A stretch of DNA of 20,576 bases from AA29 sp041481445 (GTDB taxonomy: Bacteria; Acidobacteriota; Vicinamibacteria; Fen-336): NCBI GenBank assembly GCA_041481445.1, contig JBGPBV010000125.1, positions 1-20,576 of the forward strand, read 5' to 3'. Below the pieces are notes generated by a model, which ran no database searches, was not told the DNA's origin, and saw only the letters and a program-made list of their open reading frames with translations. Position numbers and translations under genes: made by a program. Shown here one piece after another: positions 1 to 7,036 of this stretch (position 1 is the stretch's first letter; each line of letters opens with the position of its first letter).

Positions 1-81
1 ACCCCCGACGCCCTGCTCCGCGAGGCGGACAAGGCGCTCTATCGGGCCAAGGAGGCGGGGCGGAACCGCGTGGCGTCTTGA
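1..81 (+). CDS. C-terminal end of a GGDEF (diguanylate cyclase) protein, 5'-truncated by the window
   Basis: The window opens in frame with the last 26 codons of a protein ending at a TGA at 79-81. The visible peptide includes LLREADKALYRAKEAGRNRV. This matches the C-terminal helix of GGDEF domains, whose usual ending is 'ADxALYxAKxxGRNRV'. GGDEF domains make cyclic di-GMP from two GTP. The active-site GGDEF motif and any sensory N-terminus lie outside the window, so it cannot be said whether the enzyme is active or what it senses. Nothing follows on the same strand for 129 bp. Confidence 0.8.
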   Translation, partial: TPDALLREADKALYRAKEAGRNRVAS

Positions 82-91
82 ATCTTTAATC

Positions 92-144
92 TCAGGGGGG
101 GAACGCTCCGCACCATCCCGAATGGGCTTCGGCTCCCCCCCTGA
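92..144. terminator. Long GC-rich inverted repeat between the GGDEF gene and tldD
   Basis: TCAGGGGGGGA (92-102) and TCCCCCCCTGA (134-144) are perfect 11-bp reverse complements around a 31-nt loop. The loop has its own smaller dyads: CCG 108-110 with CGG 130-132, and CCAT 113-116 with ATGG 122-125. It begins 10 bp after the GGDEF stop codon, so transcription termination is the simplest role. There is no downstream T-run on the plus strand, so it is not a textbook intrinsic terminator. A REP-like dispersed element is the alternative. Role inferred. Confidence 0.45.
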
Positions 145-197
145 AACCCCCCGTCGCTCGCCACCGCTAACGCGCGGCGGCGAGCTCACTGGTCGGA

Positions 198-203
198 TAG
201 ACT
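198..203 (+). promoter_or_regulatory. -10-like element of tldD
   Basis: TAGACT ends 7 nt before the tldD ATG (211). No Shine-Dalgarno lies in the GGACCGC spacer, so a transcript starting at or next to the ATG is suggested. No -35 is evident. Confidence 0.4.
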
Positions 204-210
204 GGACCGC

Positions 211-1632
211 ATGACCACCGACGACAGGGCGCGGGTGCCCGCCGACGTCACCGTGCCGGAGATGGAGGGGCTGCTCTCTCTCGCCCTCGCGCGCGGCGGG
301 GAGTTCGCCGACCTCTACTTCGAGCACCACCGCACCTCGTCGCTGCTCCTCGAGGAAGGCATCATCCGCACCGCGTCCGCGGGCGTGACCTGCGGCCTGG
401 GCGTGCGCGTGGTGGCGGGCGAGCGCACCGGCTACGCCTACACCGACGACCTCTCGCCGGAGGCGATGGCGCGGGCGGCCCGCACCGCCGCCCACATCGC
501 GGCGGACACCCGCGTGGTGCCTCCCCAGTCCGTCTCCCCCGCCCCGGTGGCACGCCGCTACGGTCCCGACACCGTCTCCGTCCTCGACCTCGCCGCGCGC
601 ATCGCGCTGCTCGAGCGGGCCGACCGGGCCGCGCGCGCCTACGACCCGCGCATCGAGAAGGTGGTGGCCACCCTCAGCGACGAGACCAAGCAGGTCCGCA
701 TCGCCAACTCCGTCGGCATCCTCGCCGAGGACGTGCAGCCGCTGTTCTCGATCCGCGTCTCCGTGATCGCGCGCGAGGGCCCCGTCCGCCGGGAAGGGAT
801 GGCGGGCGGCGGCGGGCGCCTGGGCCCCGAGTTCTTCGACACCAGGCCCCCCGAGCACTGGGCCCGCGAGGCCGCGCGCATGGCCGTCACCCTGCTCGGG
901 GCCAAGGAGGCCCCGGCGGGACCGATGCCGGTCGTGCTGGCGCCGGGATGGCCGGGGATCCTCCTGCACGAGGCGGTGGGTCACGGCCTGGAGGGCGACT
1001 TCAACCGCAAGGGCACCTCCGCGTTCTCCGGGCGCATCGGGCAGCGCGTGGCCGCCCCGGGCGTGACCGTGGTCGACGACGGCTCCATCCCCGACCGCCG
1101 CGGAAGCCTCAACGTCGACGACGAGGGCAACGTGCCCGGGCGCACCGTCCTCATCGAGGACGGCATCCTGCGCGGCTACCTGCAGGACCGGCTCAACAGC
1201 GGCCTCATGAAGATGACGGCCACCGGCAACGGCCGGCGCCAGGGCTACGGCTCCATCCCCATCCCCCGCATGACCAACACGTTCATGCTCGCCGGGCAGG
1301 ACGACCCGGACGACATCGTGCGCTCCGTCTCCCGCGGCCTGTACGCCAAGCACTTCGGCGGCGGCCAGGTGGACATCACGAGCGGCAAGTTCGTGTTCTC
1401 GGCCAGCGAGGCCTACCTCATCGAGGACGGCCGCATCGGGCCGCCCGTCGTGGGGGCCACCCTGATCGGGAACGGGCCCGACATCCTCACCAAGGTGACG
1501 CGCATCGGCCACGACCTCCGGCTCGACGAGGGCGTGGGGGTCTGCTCGAAGGCCGGCCAGAACGTCCCGGTGGGCGTCGGGCTGCCCACCGTCCTCGTCT
1601 CCGAGATCACGGTCGGCGGCACCCGGCAGTAG
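211..1632 (+). CDS. tldD: TldD metalloprotease subunit
   Basis: 473-aa protein of the TldD/PmbA (U62) family. It carries the family HExxxH site as HEAVGH (H253, E254, H258), followed by GLEGDFNRKG. Near the C-terminus is the conserved Cys region GVGVCSKAGQNVPVGVG with Cys445, the third metal ligand in TldD. In known systems TldD pairs with TldE to form a cytoplasmic protease with a narrow entrance that degrades unfolded peptides and trims modified peptides such as microcin B17. Length and motifs look complete. The ATG at 211 has no Shine-Dalgarno but has TAGACT 7 nt upstream. The partner tldE lies 3.9 kb downstream on the same strand (5576-6916), separated by four other genes. Confidence 0.95.
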   Translation: MTTDDRARVPADVTVPEMEGLLSLALARGGEFADLYFEHHRTSSLLLEEGIIRTASAGVTCGLGVRVVAGERTGYAYTDDLSPEAMARAARTAAHIAADTRVVPPQSVSPAPVARRYGPDTVSVLDLAARIALLERADRAARAYDPRIEKVVATLSDETKQVRIANSVGILAEDVQPLFSIRVSVIAREGPVRREGMAGGGGRLGPEFFDTRPPEHWAREAARMAVTLLGAKEAPAGPMPVVLAPGWPGILLHEAVGHGLEGDFNRKGTSAFSGRIGQRVAAPGVTVVDDGSIPDRRGSLNVDDEGNVPGRTVLIEDGILRGYLQDRLNSGLMKMTATGNGRRQGYGSIPIPRMTNTFMLAGQDDPDDIVRSVSRGLYAKHFGGGQVDITSGKFVFSASEAYLIEDGRIGPPVVGATLIGNGPDILTKVTRIGHDLRLDEGVGVCSKAGQNVPVGVGLPTVLVSEITVGGTRQ

Positions 1633-1735
1633 CCCGACTCTTCCTTGCCGCACCCTTGCAAATCCCTTGGGACGGGCCGGCGCGCGCCAGGCGATAGTCC
1701 GCCGGCGCCGGAGAGGTCCGGCGGGGAGGAACACG

Positions 1736-2257
1736 ATGCGGCCATGGCAGCAGTCGGTGGCGGTGACGCTGGTGCTGGCCCTCCTCACGCCCGCGCGGGT
1801 CCTGGCGGCGGCGCCGGTCCCGTCCGGCTGGGCGGGCGTGCGCGCGCTCAAGCCGGGACTGAAGCTGGCCGTCCATCTCCGTGACGGCGGCCTGCGGAAG
1901 GGGGCGTTCGTCGCCGCGGACCCTGACGGGGTCACGCTGCGCACGAAGGAGGGACCGATCGCCCTCGCCCGCTCGGATGTCCGCGAGATCCGCAAGGCGC
2001 ATCGCTCCGTGGGCCGGAAGATCGCCGGGTTCTTCGTGGGGGCGGTGCTGGGGGCCTTCGGCGGGATCTTCCTCGGCGGGACCCTCGGCGCGTCCGGGTG
2101 TCAGTCCTATTGCGAGGACGCGGGCCTGTACGGCGCCCTGGCCGGCTTCCTGATCGGAGCCATCGCCGGGGGCATCGCCGGCCTGGCCCTGGCCGCGCAG
2201 GGAGAGGGCGCGGTGGTCTACAGGGCCCCGGTCAGTGCCTCCGCGGCTCCTTCATGA
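1736..2257 (+). CDS. Secreted LSm-like / glycine-zipper membrane protein, function unknown
   Basis: 173 aa from an ATG preceded by GGGGAGGA with a 5-nt spacer, which fixes the start over the more upstream in-frame ATG at 1667. Residues 1-25 look like a signal peptide ending VLAAA. Residues about 36-87 form an LSm/SH3-like beta unit (GLKLAVHLRDGG...DGVTLRTKEG...SDVREIRK), a pattern common in small bacterial hypothetical proteins. Two hydrophobic segments (about 95-118 and 131-154) are full of GxxxG glycine-zipper spacings and flank a short loop with Cys122 and Cys126. Probably an envelope protein; no enzymatic role is visible. It may be co-transcribed with tldD (103-bp gap). Its last 26 bp overlap the end of the convergent receiver gene. 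Confidence 0.7.
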   Translation: MRPWQQSVAVTLVLALLTPARVLAAAPVPSGWAGVRALKPGLKLAVHLRDGGLRKGAFVAADPDGVTLRTKEGPIALARSDVREIRKAHRSVGRKIAGFFVGAVLGAFGGIFLGGTLGASGCQSYCEDAGLYGALAGFLIGAIAGGIAGLALAAQGEGAVVYRAPVSASAAPS

Positions 2258-2648
2258 CGCGGTGCACCTCCGCGAGCAGGCTGTCCGGGAAGCAGGGCTT
2301 GGTGAGGTAACCGTCCGCGCCCGCCTCGATGGCGCGCTCGCGCGAGCGCTCGATGACGTGGCCGGTCAGCGCGATCACCGGGATGTCGCGGGTGAGAGGG
2401 TTCTGCTTCAGACGCCGGATGGCCTCCCAGCCGTCCATGCGCGGCATGGCCAGGTCCATGATGATGACGTTCGGGCGCAGGGCCGCCGCCTTGGCCAGCG
2501 CGTCGTGGCCGTCCTCGGCCACCTCCGCGCGCAGCCCCGCGATCCGCAGGTACTCCGCGTACAGCTCGCGCGCATCGAGGGTGTCGTCGACGACGAGGAT
2601 CATCGGCACGTCGGGTCCGGTGGAGACGTCGCTCATCCCTGGCACCAT
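2232..2648 (-). CDS. Stand-alone response-regulator receiver protein
   Basis: 138 aa, a single CheY-like receiver with no output domain. The acidic pair is D21-D22 (ILVVDD), the phospho-acceptor is D65 (IIMDLAMPRMDG), the switch Thr is T95 (ALTGH) and the conserved Lys is K117 (YLTKP). All the residues needed for phosphorylation are present. With no output domain it should act by protein contact, as CheY or DivK do, or as a phosphorelay intermediate. No histidine kinase is in the window, so its partner is unknown. Start: ATG at 2648 has AAGGTG 8 nt upstream, but the same bases also read as a -10 (TAAGGT); MSDVS at 2636 is an alternative start. Divergent from the transporter gene. Confidence 0.9.
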   Translation of the reverse strand: MVPGMSDVSTGPDVPMILVVDDTLDARELYAEYLRIAGLRAEVAEDGHDALAKAAALRPNVIIMDLAMPRMDGWEAIRRLKQNPLTRDIPVIALTGHVIERSRERAIEAGADGYLTKPCFPDSLLAEVHRVMKEPRRH

Positions 2649-2657
2649 GGCACAAAC

Positions 2658-2663
2658 ACCTTA
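2658..2663 (-). promoter_or_regulatory. -10-like element (or SD) of the receiver gene
   Basis: On the minus strand TAAGGT ends 9 nt before the ATG at 2648. It overlaps the only candidate Shine-Dalgarno (AAGGTG), so the two readings compete. Confidence 0.3.
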
Positions 2664-2699
2664 GCACCCCGCCCGCTTCCCGTGGCCGCCCCGCGACAG

Positions 2700-2705
2700 T
2701 AAGAT
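2700..2705 (+). promoter_or_regulatory. -10-like element of the POT-like transporter
   Basis: TAAGAT lies 26 nt before the GTG start (2732). A GGGAGG Shine-Dalgarno (2722-2727) follows, which would give a conventional short leader. No convincing -35 is present. Confidence 0.35.
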
Positions 2706-2731
2706 CGGCGGGCTCCAACCCGGGAGGACTC

Positions 2732-3994
2732 GTGGATCTCTCTGCCAGGCTCGCCGCCATGCGCCGCGGTTTCAGCCGCACCTTCTGGGTCGCCAACGTC
2801 ATCGAGCTCTTCGAGCGCATGGCCTTCTACGGGGCCAAGGCCGTGCTCGCGGTCTACCTGGCGGAGAAGGTCGGGCTGGGGAGCTTCGGCAACACCCTGG
2901 TCGGCCTCTTCGGGTTCGCCGTCTTCTTCCTGCCCATCCTGGCCGGCCCCTTCGTGGACCGCTACGGGTTCAAGAAGAGCCTGATCGCCTGCTTCTCGAT
3001 CTTCGCGCTCGGCTACTTCGCGGTCGGCCTGGCCGGCATGCCCGCCGGACAGGGCCTGGTCGGGATGATGGGGCCGCGGGGCTACGCCCTCGGCGCGCTG
3101 CTCCTCACCGCGATCGGAGGCTCGCTCATCAAGCCCTGCATCGTGGGCACCGTCGCCCAGACCACCACCGAGGCGACGAAGTCGCTCGGCTACTCGATCT
3201 ACTACACGCTCGTGAACCTGGGCGGCTTCTTCGGCCCCATCCTGGCCCTCCAGGTGCGGGAAGGCTTCGGCATCGAGTACGTGCTGGTGTTCTCCGCCCT
3301 CGTCTCCCTGCTGAACCTCGCCGGCACCTTCTTCTTCTTCGAGGACCCCCACGTGGAGGGCCAGACGCGCCGGACGCTGGGCAAGGTGCTGGCGGACATG
3401 GTGCTCGTGTTCGGCAACGGCCGCTTCATCTCGTTCCTGGTGATCTTCTCCGGCTTCTGGATCATGTTCTGGCAGATCTTCTACTCCCTGCCCTTCTTCG
3501 TGCGCGACGTCCTGCACTACCCGAAGTTCGAGCTCATCGAGACGGTGGACGCGCTCGGCATCATCATCCTGAGCGTCCCCATCACCGCCCTCATGAACCG
3601 CCTGCGCCCGATCCTGGCCATGTCCTCGGGGTTCGCGGTGGCGAGCGTCTCCTGGCTCCTCATCGCCGTGCATCCCACCCTGGCCGTGACCGTGGCCGCC
3701 ATCGTCGTGTACGCGGTGGGCGAGGCCATGCAGGCCCCGCGTTTCTACGAGTACGTCTCCGACCTGGCGCCGCGCGACCAGGTGGGGACGTTCATGGGGT
3801 TCGCGTTCCTGCCGGTGGCCATCGGGGCGCTGGTGGCGGGGCCGCTGAGCGGCTGGCTGGTCGAGCACTACCTGCACCAGGGCACGCACCCGGAGAGGAT
3901 GTGGCTGGTGCTGAGCGCGATCGGCTTCGTCTCCACCGCGCTGATGCTGCTCTACGACCGCTTCGTGGCCCCCCGCAAGGCCGCCACCGCCTGA
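2732..3994 (+). CDS. POT/PTR2-like MFS peptide transporter
   Basis: 420-aa integral membrane protein with about 12 hydrophobic segments. The first helix carries ELFERMAFYG (E25, E28, R29, Y33, G34). This is a variant of the ExxERFxYYG motif that couples protons to substrate in POT transporters. The stretch YSIYYTLVNLGGFFGP (about residue 153) matches the second PTR2 signature (Y...N.G). Known POT proteins import di- and tripeptides with protons. This one is somewhat shorter than typical bacterial POT proteins, so a divergent subfamily or different substrate is possible. GTG start with GGGAGG 4 nt upstream; ATG at codon 10 is an alternative. It ends 6 bp from the end of the convergent prolidase gene, a suggestive pairing of dipeptide uptake and cleavage. 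Confidence 0.8.
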   Translation: MDLSARLAAMRRGFSRTFWVANVIELFERMAFYGAKAVLAVYLAEKVGLGSFGNTLVGLFGFAVFFLPILAGPFVDRYGFKKSLIACFSIFALGYFAVGLAGMPAGQGLVGMMGPRGYALGALLLTAIGGSLIKPCIVGTVAQTTTEATKSLGYSIYYTLVNLGGFFGPILALQVREGFGIEYVLVFSALVSLLNLAGTFFFFEDPHVEGQTRRTLGKVLADMVLVFGNGRFISFLVIFSGFWIMFWQIFYSLPFFVRDVLHYPKFELIETVDALGIIILSVPITALMNRLRPILAMSSGFAVASVSWLLIAVHPTLAVTVAAIVVYAVGEAMQAPRFYEYVSDLAPRDQVGTFMGFAFLPVAIGALVAGPLSGWLVEHYLHQGTHPERMWLVLSAIGFVSTALMLLYDRFVAPRKAATA

Positions 3995-4000
3995 GGGCGA

Positions 4001-5479
4001 TCAGGTCGCCAGGGCGGGGGCGGGCTGAGGCGACCAGGCCCCGCCCGCCATCACGCCTTCGACCTCGCCAACCTCGCGCGGGACGCGGGTGAGGTTGAGG
4101 GCCCCGGTCGCCGTGACCACGACGTCGTCCTCGATGCGGACGCCGCCGAAGGACCGGAACCGGGCGAGGACCTCGGGCACCAGGAGGCGCGCGGTGGCGG
4201 GGTCGGCCAGGGCGGGCTCCAGGACCGGATCGATGAAGTAGATGCCGGGCTCGACCGTGATCACCATGCCCGCCTGCAGCGGCCGCACCGTCCGCAGGCT
4301 GCGGATGCCCGGCTCGTCGATGCGGGAGGTGCCTTCCAGGTAGCCGCCGGGATCGTGGACGTCGAGCCCCATGAAGTGGCCGAGCCCGTGGGGCATGAAC
4401 AGGGCGGGGACGTGACGGGCCATGAGCTCGTCGGTGCTCCCGCGCACGAGTCCCATCTCGCGCAGCCGCTCCGCGATCACGCGCTCGGCCAGGCGGTGCA
4501 TGTCCGGCCAGGGCACCCCCGGCCGCATCGCCGCCTGCACGGCACGGTTGGCGGCCAGTACCGCCTCGTAGACGCCCTTCTGGTCGTCCGTGAAGCGTCC
4601 GTCCACGGGATAGGTGCAGGTGATGTCGGAGGAGTAGCCGTGGTACTCGGCCCCGGAGTCGTCGAGGAAGAGGTCGCCTTTCCGGAGCACCCGGTCGTTG
4701 GGCGCGCCCTGGTGGCCGTAGTGGAGGACGGCGGAGTTCGGGCCGCAGCCGCAGATGCTCGTGTAGGCGGTGAACCGGCAGCCGCCCTTGGCGTAGACCT
4801 CGTGCAGGAAGAGCGCCTCCAGCTCGTACTCGGGGATCCCGGGGCGGCAGGCGCGCATCACCTGGACGTGGGCGGCGCTGGAGATCTCGTTGACCCAGCG
4901 CAGCACGCGCAGCTCCCCCTCGGACTTGACCACCCGGCACTCGACCAGGTGCGGGTGCAGGGTCGTGAGATCCGTGGCGAAGCCCTCGATGCCGTCGAAG
5001 TGCGCGGGCCGCGCCACCAGATCGCTGTCCGTGTTGCGCCCCTGGAGGAGGAGCAGCACCTCCGGGCGCAGCCGGCCGAGGACCTGCGCGATCTCGTCTG
5101 CGTAGCACACCTCGTCCACCGCGTAGTGCTCGAGGAAGTGCGCGGGCGGCTGGATGCGGCCCATCCACACCCCCCACGACTCGGGAAGGCGGGGCATGAA
5201 CAGCGTGGCGCGGCCGCTTCCCAGTTCGATGGCGCCGTAGAACCCCGCCTCCTTCACGCCGAAGAGGTACTGGAAGAAGCTCTCCTGCATGAAGAGCAGC
5301 TCGCGGTCGGTGTCGTACTCGCTTTGCTGCTGGCCGCCCTGGAGGAGGACGACGGCGCCGGCGGGAGCGCCGTGCCGCCGCAGCCGCTCGAGGAGCCGCT
5401 GCCGGGCCTCCGCGTGAAGCGACATGGGGATCCGGAGCGTCTCCGGACCCATCGAGAAGTACGGCTCGCTCGTAGCCAT
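4001..5479 (-). CDS. Prolidase (Xaa-Pro dipeptidase), M24 family, eukaryotic PEPD-type
   Basis: 492 aa with the N-terminal aminopeptidase-P domain (about 15-160) and the pita-bread M24 domain (about 185-475). All five dinuclear metal ligands are visible: D274 and D285 (FLDDSGAEY...SSDIT), H368 (PHGLGHFMG), E410 (TVEPGIYF) and E450 (GGVRIEDD). H253 in LHYGH is also kept. From memory of human PEPD (493 aa; D276, D287, H370, E412, E452) the offset is a constant two, and similarity runs from residue 11 (GPETLRIP) to near the end. The enzyme should split X-Pro dipeptides in the cytoplasm. The start ATG at 5479 was chosen because the homology begins there; there is no Shine-Dalgarno, but GACAAT lies 5 nt upstream. 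The open frame extends further upstream only as antisense of tldE. Confidence 0.93.
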   Translation of the reverse strand: MATSEPYFSMGPETLRIPMSLHAEARQRLLERLRRHGAPAGAVVLLQGGQQQSEYDTDRELLFMQESFFQYLFGVKEAGFYGAIELGSGRATLFMPRLPESWGVWMGRIQPPAHFLEHYAVDEVCYADEIAQVLGRLRPEVLLLLQGRNTDSDLVARPAHFDGIEGFATDLTTLHPHLVECRVVKSEGELRVLRWVNEISSAAHVQVMRACRPGIPEYELEALFLHEVYAKGGCRFTAYTSICGCGPNSAVLHYGHQGAPNDRVLRKGDLFLDDSGAEYHGYSSDITCTYPVDGRFTDDQKGVYEAVLAANRAVQAAMRPGVPWPDMHRLAERVIAERLREMGLVRGSTDELMARHVPALFMPHGLGHFMGLDVHDPGGYLEGTSRIDEPGIRSLRTVRPLQAGMVITVEPGIYFIDPVLEPALADPATARLLVPEVLARFRSFGGVRIEDDVVVTATGALNLTRVPREVGEVEGVMAGGAWSPQPAPALAT

Positions 5480-5484
5480 GGACG

Positions 5485-5490
5485 ATTGTC
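5485..5490 (-). promoter_or_regulatory. -10-like element of the prolidase gene
   Basis: GACAAT (one mismatch to TANNNT, ending in the consensus AAT) ends 5 nt before the ATG at 5479 on the minus strand. No Shine-Dalgarno is present. Confidence 0.3.
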
Positions 5491-5563
5491 GGACGCGTCC
5501 GCCGCCTTGCGCAAGCGCGACCTCCACCCGCCCCCCGGCCTCCGGCCGCGGCGCCGGTGATGC

Positions 5564-5569
5564 CAGAAT
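5564..5569 (+). promoter_or_regulatory. -10-like element of tldE
   Basis: CAGAAT (one mismatch to TANNNT) ends 6 nt before the ATG at 5576. No Shine-Dalgarno lies in the spacer. Confidence 0.3.
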
Positions 5570-5575
5570 GACGGC

Positions 5576-6916
5576 ATGGACCATCGGGACCTCGCGCAGC
5601 ACCTCCTCCGCCGCGCCCGCGCGAGCGGCGCCGACGCCGCCGACGTCCTCGTCGCGGAGGGCACGGACTTCTCCGTGACCGTGCGCAAGGGCGAGGTCGA
5701 GACCCTGACCGACGCGGGCAGCAAGGCCCTCGGCCTGCGCGTGTTCGTGGGCAAGCGTACCGCCTCCACCTACACGTCGGACTTCTCGCCGCCCGCGCTG
5801 GAGACGCTCGTGAGCGACACCGTGGCCATGGCGCGCGTGACTGGCGAGGACGCCGCCGCCGGCCTGCCCGAGGAGAGCCCCCCCGCGGAGGAGATCGACC
5901 TCGGCCTCTTCGATCCCTCGCCGGCCGCGCTGCCGACCTCCGAGCGCATCGAGCGGGCGCGGCGGGCGGAGGCGGCCGCCCTGGCCGTCTCGCCCGAGAT
6001 CACCAACTCCCAGGGCGGCTCGTACAGCTCGGACGAAGGGCACGTCGTCCTGGCCAATACGAACGGTTTCATGGGCTCGTATCGATCGTCCGGGGTGGCC
6101 CTGTCCGCCGTCCCGGTGGCCGAGCGCGACGGGCAGATGGAGCGCGACTACTGGTACACGAACGGCCGCGGCCTCGACGACCTCCTCTCGCCGGAAGAGG
6201 TCGGCCGGATCGCCGCCGAGCGCACCCTGCGACGACTGGGCGCGCGCAAGGTGCCCACCTGCGAGGTGCCCGTCGTGTTCGATCCGGAGACCTCGGCGGA
6301 GTTGCTCGGATCGCTCTTCCGCGCTCTCTCCGGCTATGCCGTCTTCCGCAACGCGACCTTCCTCAAGGACCGCGTCGGGCAGCAGGTGGCCTCGCCGCTG
6401 CTCACCCTCGTGGACGACGGCCGGAGGCCGCGCGGCCTGGGCTCGCGCCCCTTCGACGGCGAAGGCCTGCCCACCCGGCGCAACGTGCCGTTCGAGGAGG
6501 GCGTGGTCCGCTTCTTCCTGTGCGACTCGTACTCCGCGCGCAAGATTGGGGCGCGGCCCACGGGGAGCGCGCGGCGCGGCGTCGGCGGAGGCCCCGGGGT
6601 GGGCGCGGGCAACCTCTCGTTCGCGCCGGGCACCACCCCGCCCGAGCAGATCATCGGCGAGGTGGAGCGCGGCCTCTACGTGACGGACCTGATCGGCTCC
6701 GGCGTGGATCTCGTGTCCGGCGACTACTCCCAGGGCGCGGCCGGGCAATGGATCGAGAAGGGCCGGCTCATCCACGCCGTGCACGAGGTGACGATCGCGG
6801 GCAACCTCCAGCAGATGCTCCAGGACGTCGACGCGGTCGGCAGCGACCTCGTGTGGCGATCGTCCGCGGCCTCCCCCACCCTCCGCATCCGGCGGATGAC
6901 GGTCAGCGGAAGCTAG
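5576..6916 (+). CDS. tldE: TldE/PmbA, partner subunit of the TldD protease
   Basis: 446 aa, homologous over its length to the TldD/PmbA family: DAADVLVAEGTDFSVTVRKGEVETL near the N-terminus, then VPVVFDPETSAELLGSL and GAGNLSFAPG in the C-terminal part. It lacks HExxxH, which is normal for TldE, the non-catalytic half of the TldD-TldE complex. Region 6556-6612 encodes an Arg/Gly-rich stretch (TGSARRGVGGGPGVGAGN) at the place where family members have a flexible glycine-rich segment. ATG at 5576 follows CAGAAT by 6 nt without a Shine-Dalgarno. It is divergent from the prolidase gene (96 bp between starts) and on the same strand as tldD. Confidence 0.93.
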   Translation: MDHRDLAQHLLRRARASGADAADVLVAEGTDFSVTVRKGEVETLTDAGSKALGLRVFVGKRTASTYTSDFSPPALETLVSDTVAMARVTGEDAAAGLPEESPPAEEIDLGLFDPSPAALPTSERIERARRAEAAALAVSPEITNSQGGSYSSDEGHVVLANTNGFMGSYRSSGVALSAVPVAERDGQMERDYWYTNGRGLDDLLSPEEVGRIAAERTLRRLGARKVPTCEVPVVFDPETSAELLGSLFRALSGYAVFRNATFLKDRVGQQVASPLLTLVDDGRRPRGLGSRPFDGEGLPTRRNVPFEEGVVRFFLCDSYSARKIGARPTGSARRGVGGGPGVGAGNLSFAPGTTPPEQIIGEVERGLYVTDLIGSGVDLVSGDYSQGAAGQWIEKGRLIHAVHEVTIAGNLQQMLQDVDAVGSDLVWRSSAASPTLRIRRMTVSGS

Positions 6917-7036
6917 GCACGGATCCTGCTCAAATGCTTGCGGCCGCGCGCGGGGGCGCTCGCAGTTGATCCCGGCGCCCGCCGGAGAGAGCATGGGACG
7001 GGGTTGCGGATCTCGGTGCACGACAGGAGTTTCCAG

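Noticed and set aside
211..6916. RiPP (modified peptide) biosynthesis cluster around tldD/tldE
   Set aside because: TldD/TldE process some RiPPs, but there is no precursor peptide, radical-SAM, YcaO or lanthipeptide enzyme or dedicated exporter nearby; TldD/TldE are widespread housekeeping proteases.
5576..6916. tldE as a broken protease because HExxxH is missing
   Set aside because: Lack of the metal site is normal for TldE; the protein is full length.
5480..7021. 514-codon upstream extension of the prolidase frame
   Set aside because: It runs antisense through the whole of tldE, has no recognisable domain, and prolidase homology begins just after the ATG at 5479.
6917..7036. Promoter or extra small gene between tldE and the VWA gene
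   Set aside because: The frame is open (ATG 6938) but the translation is Arg/Gly-rich without a signal; the AGGAG before GTG 7037 gives a better start. No clear -10 found.
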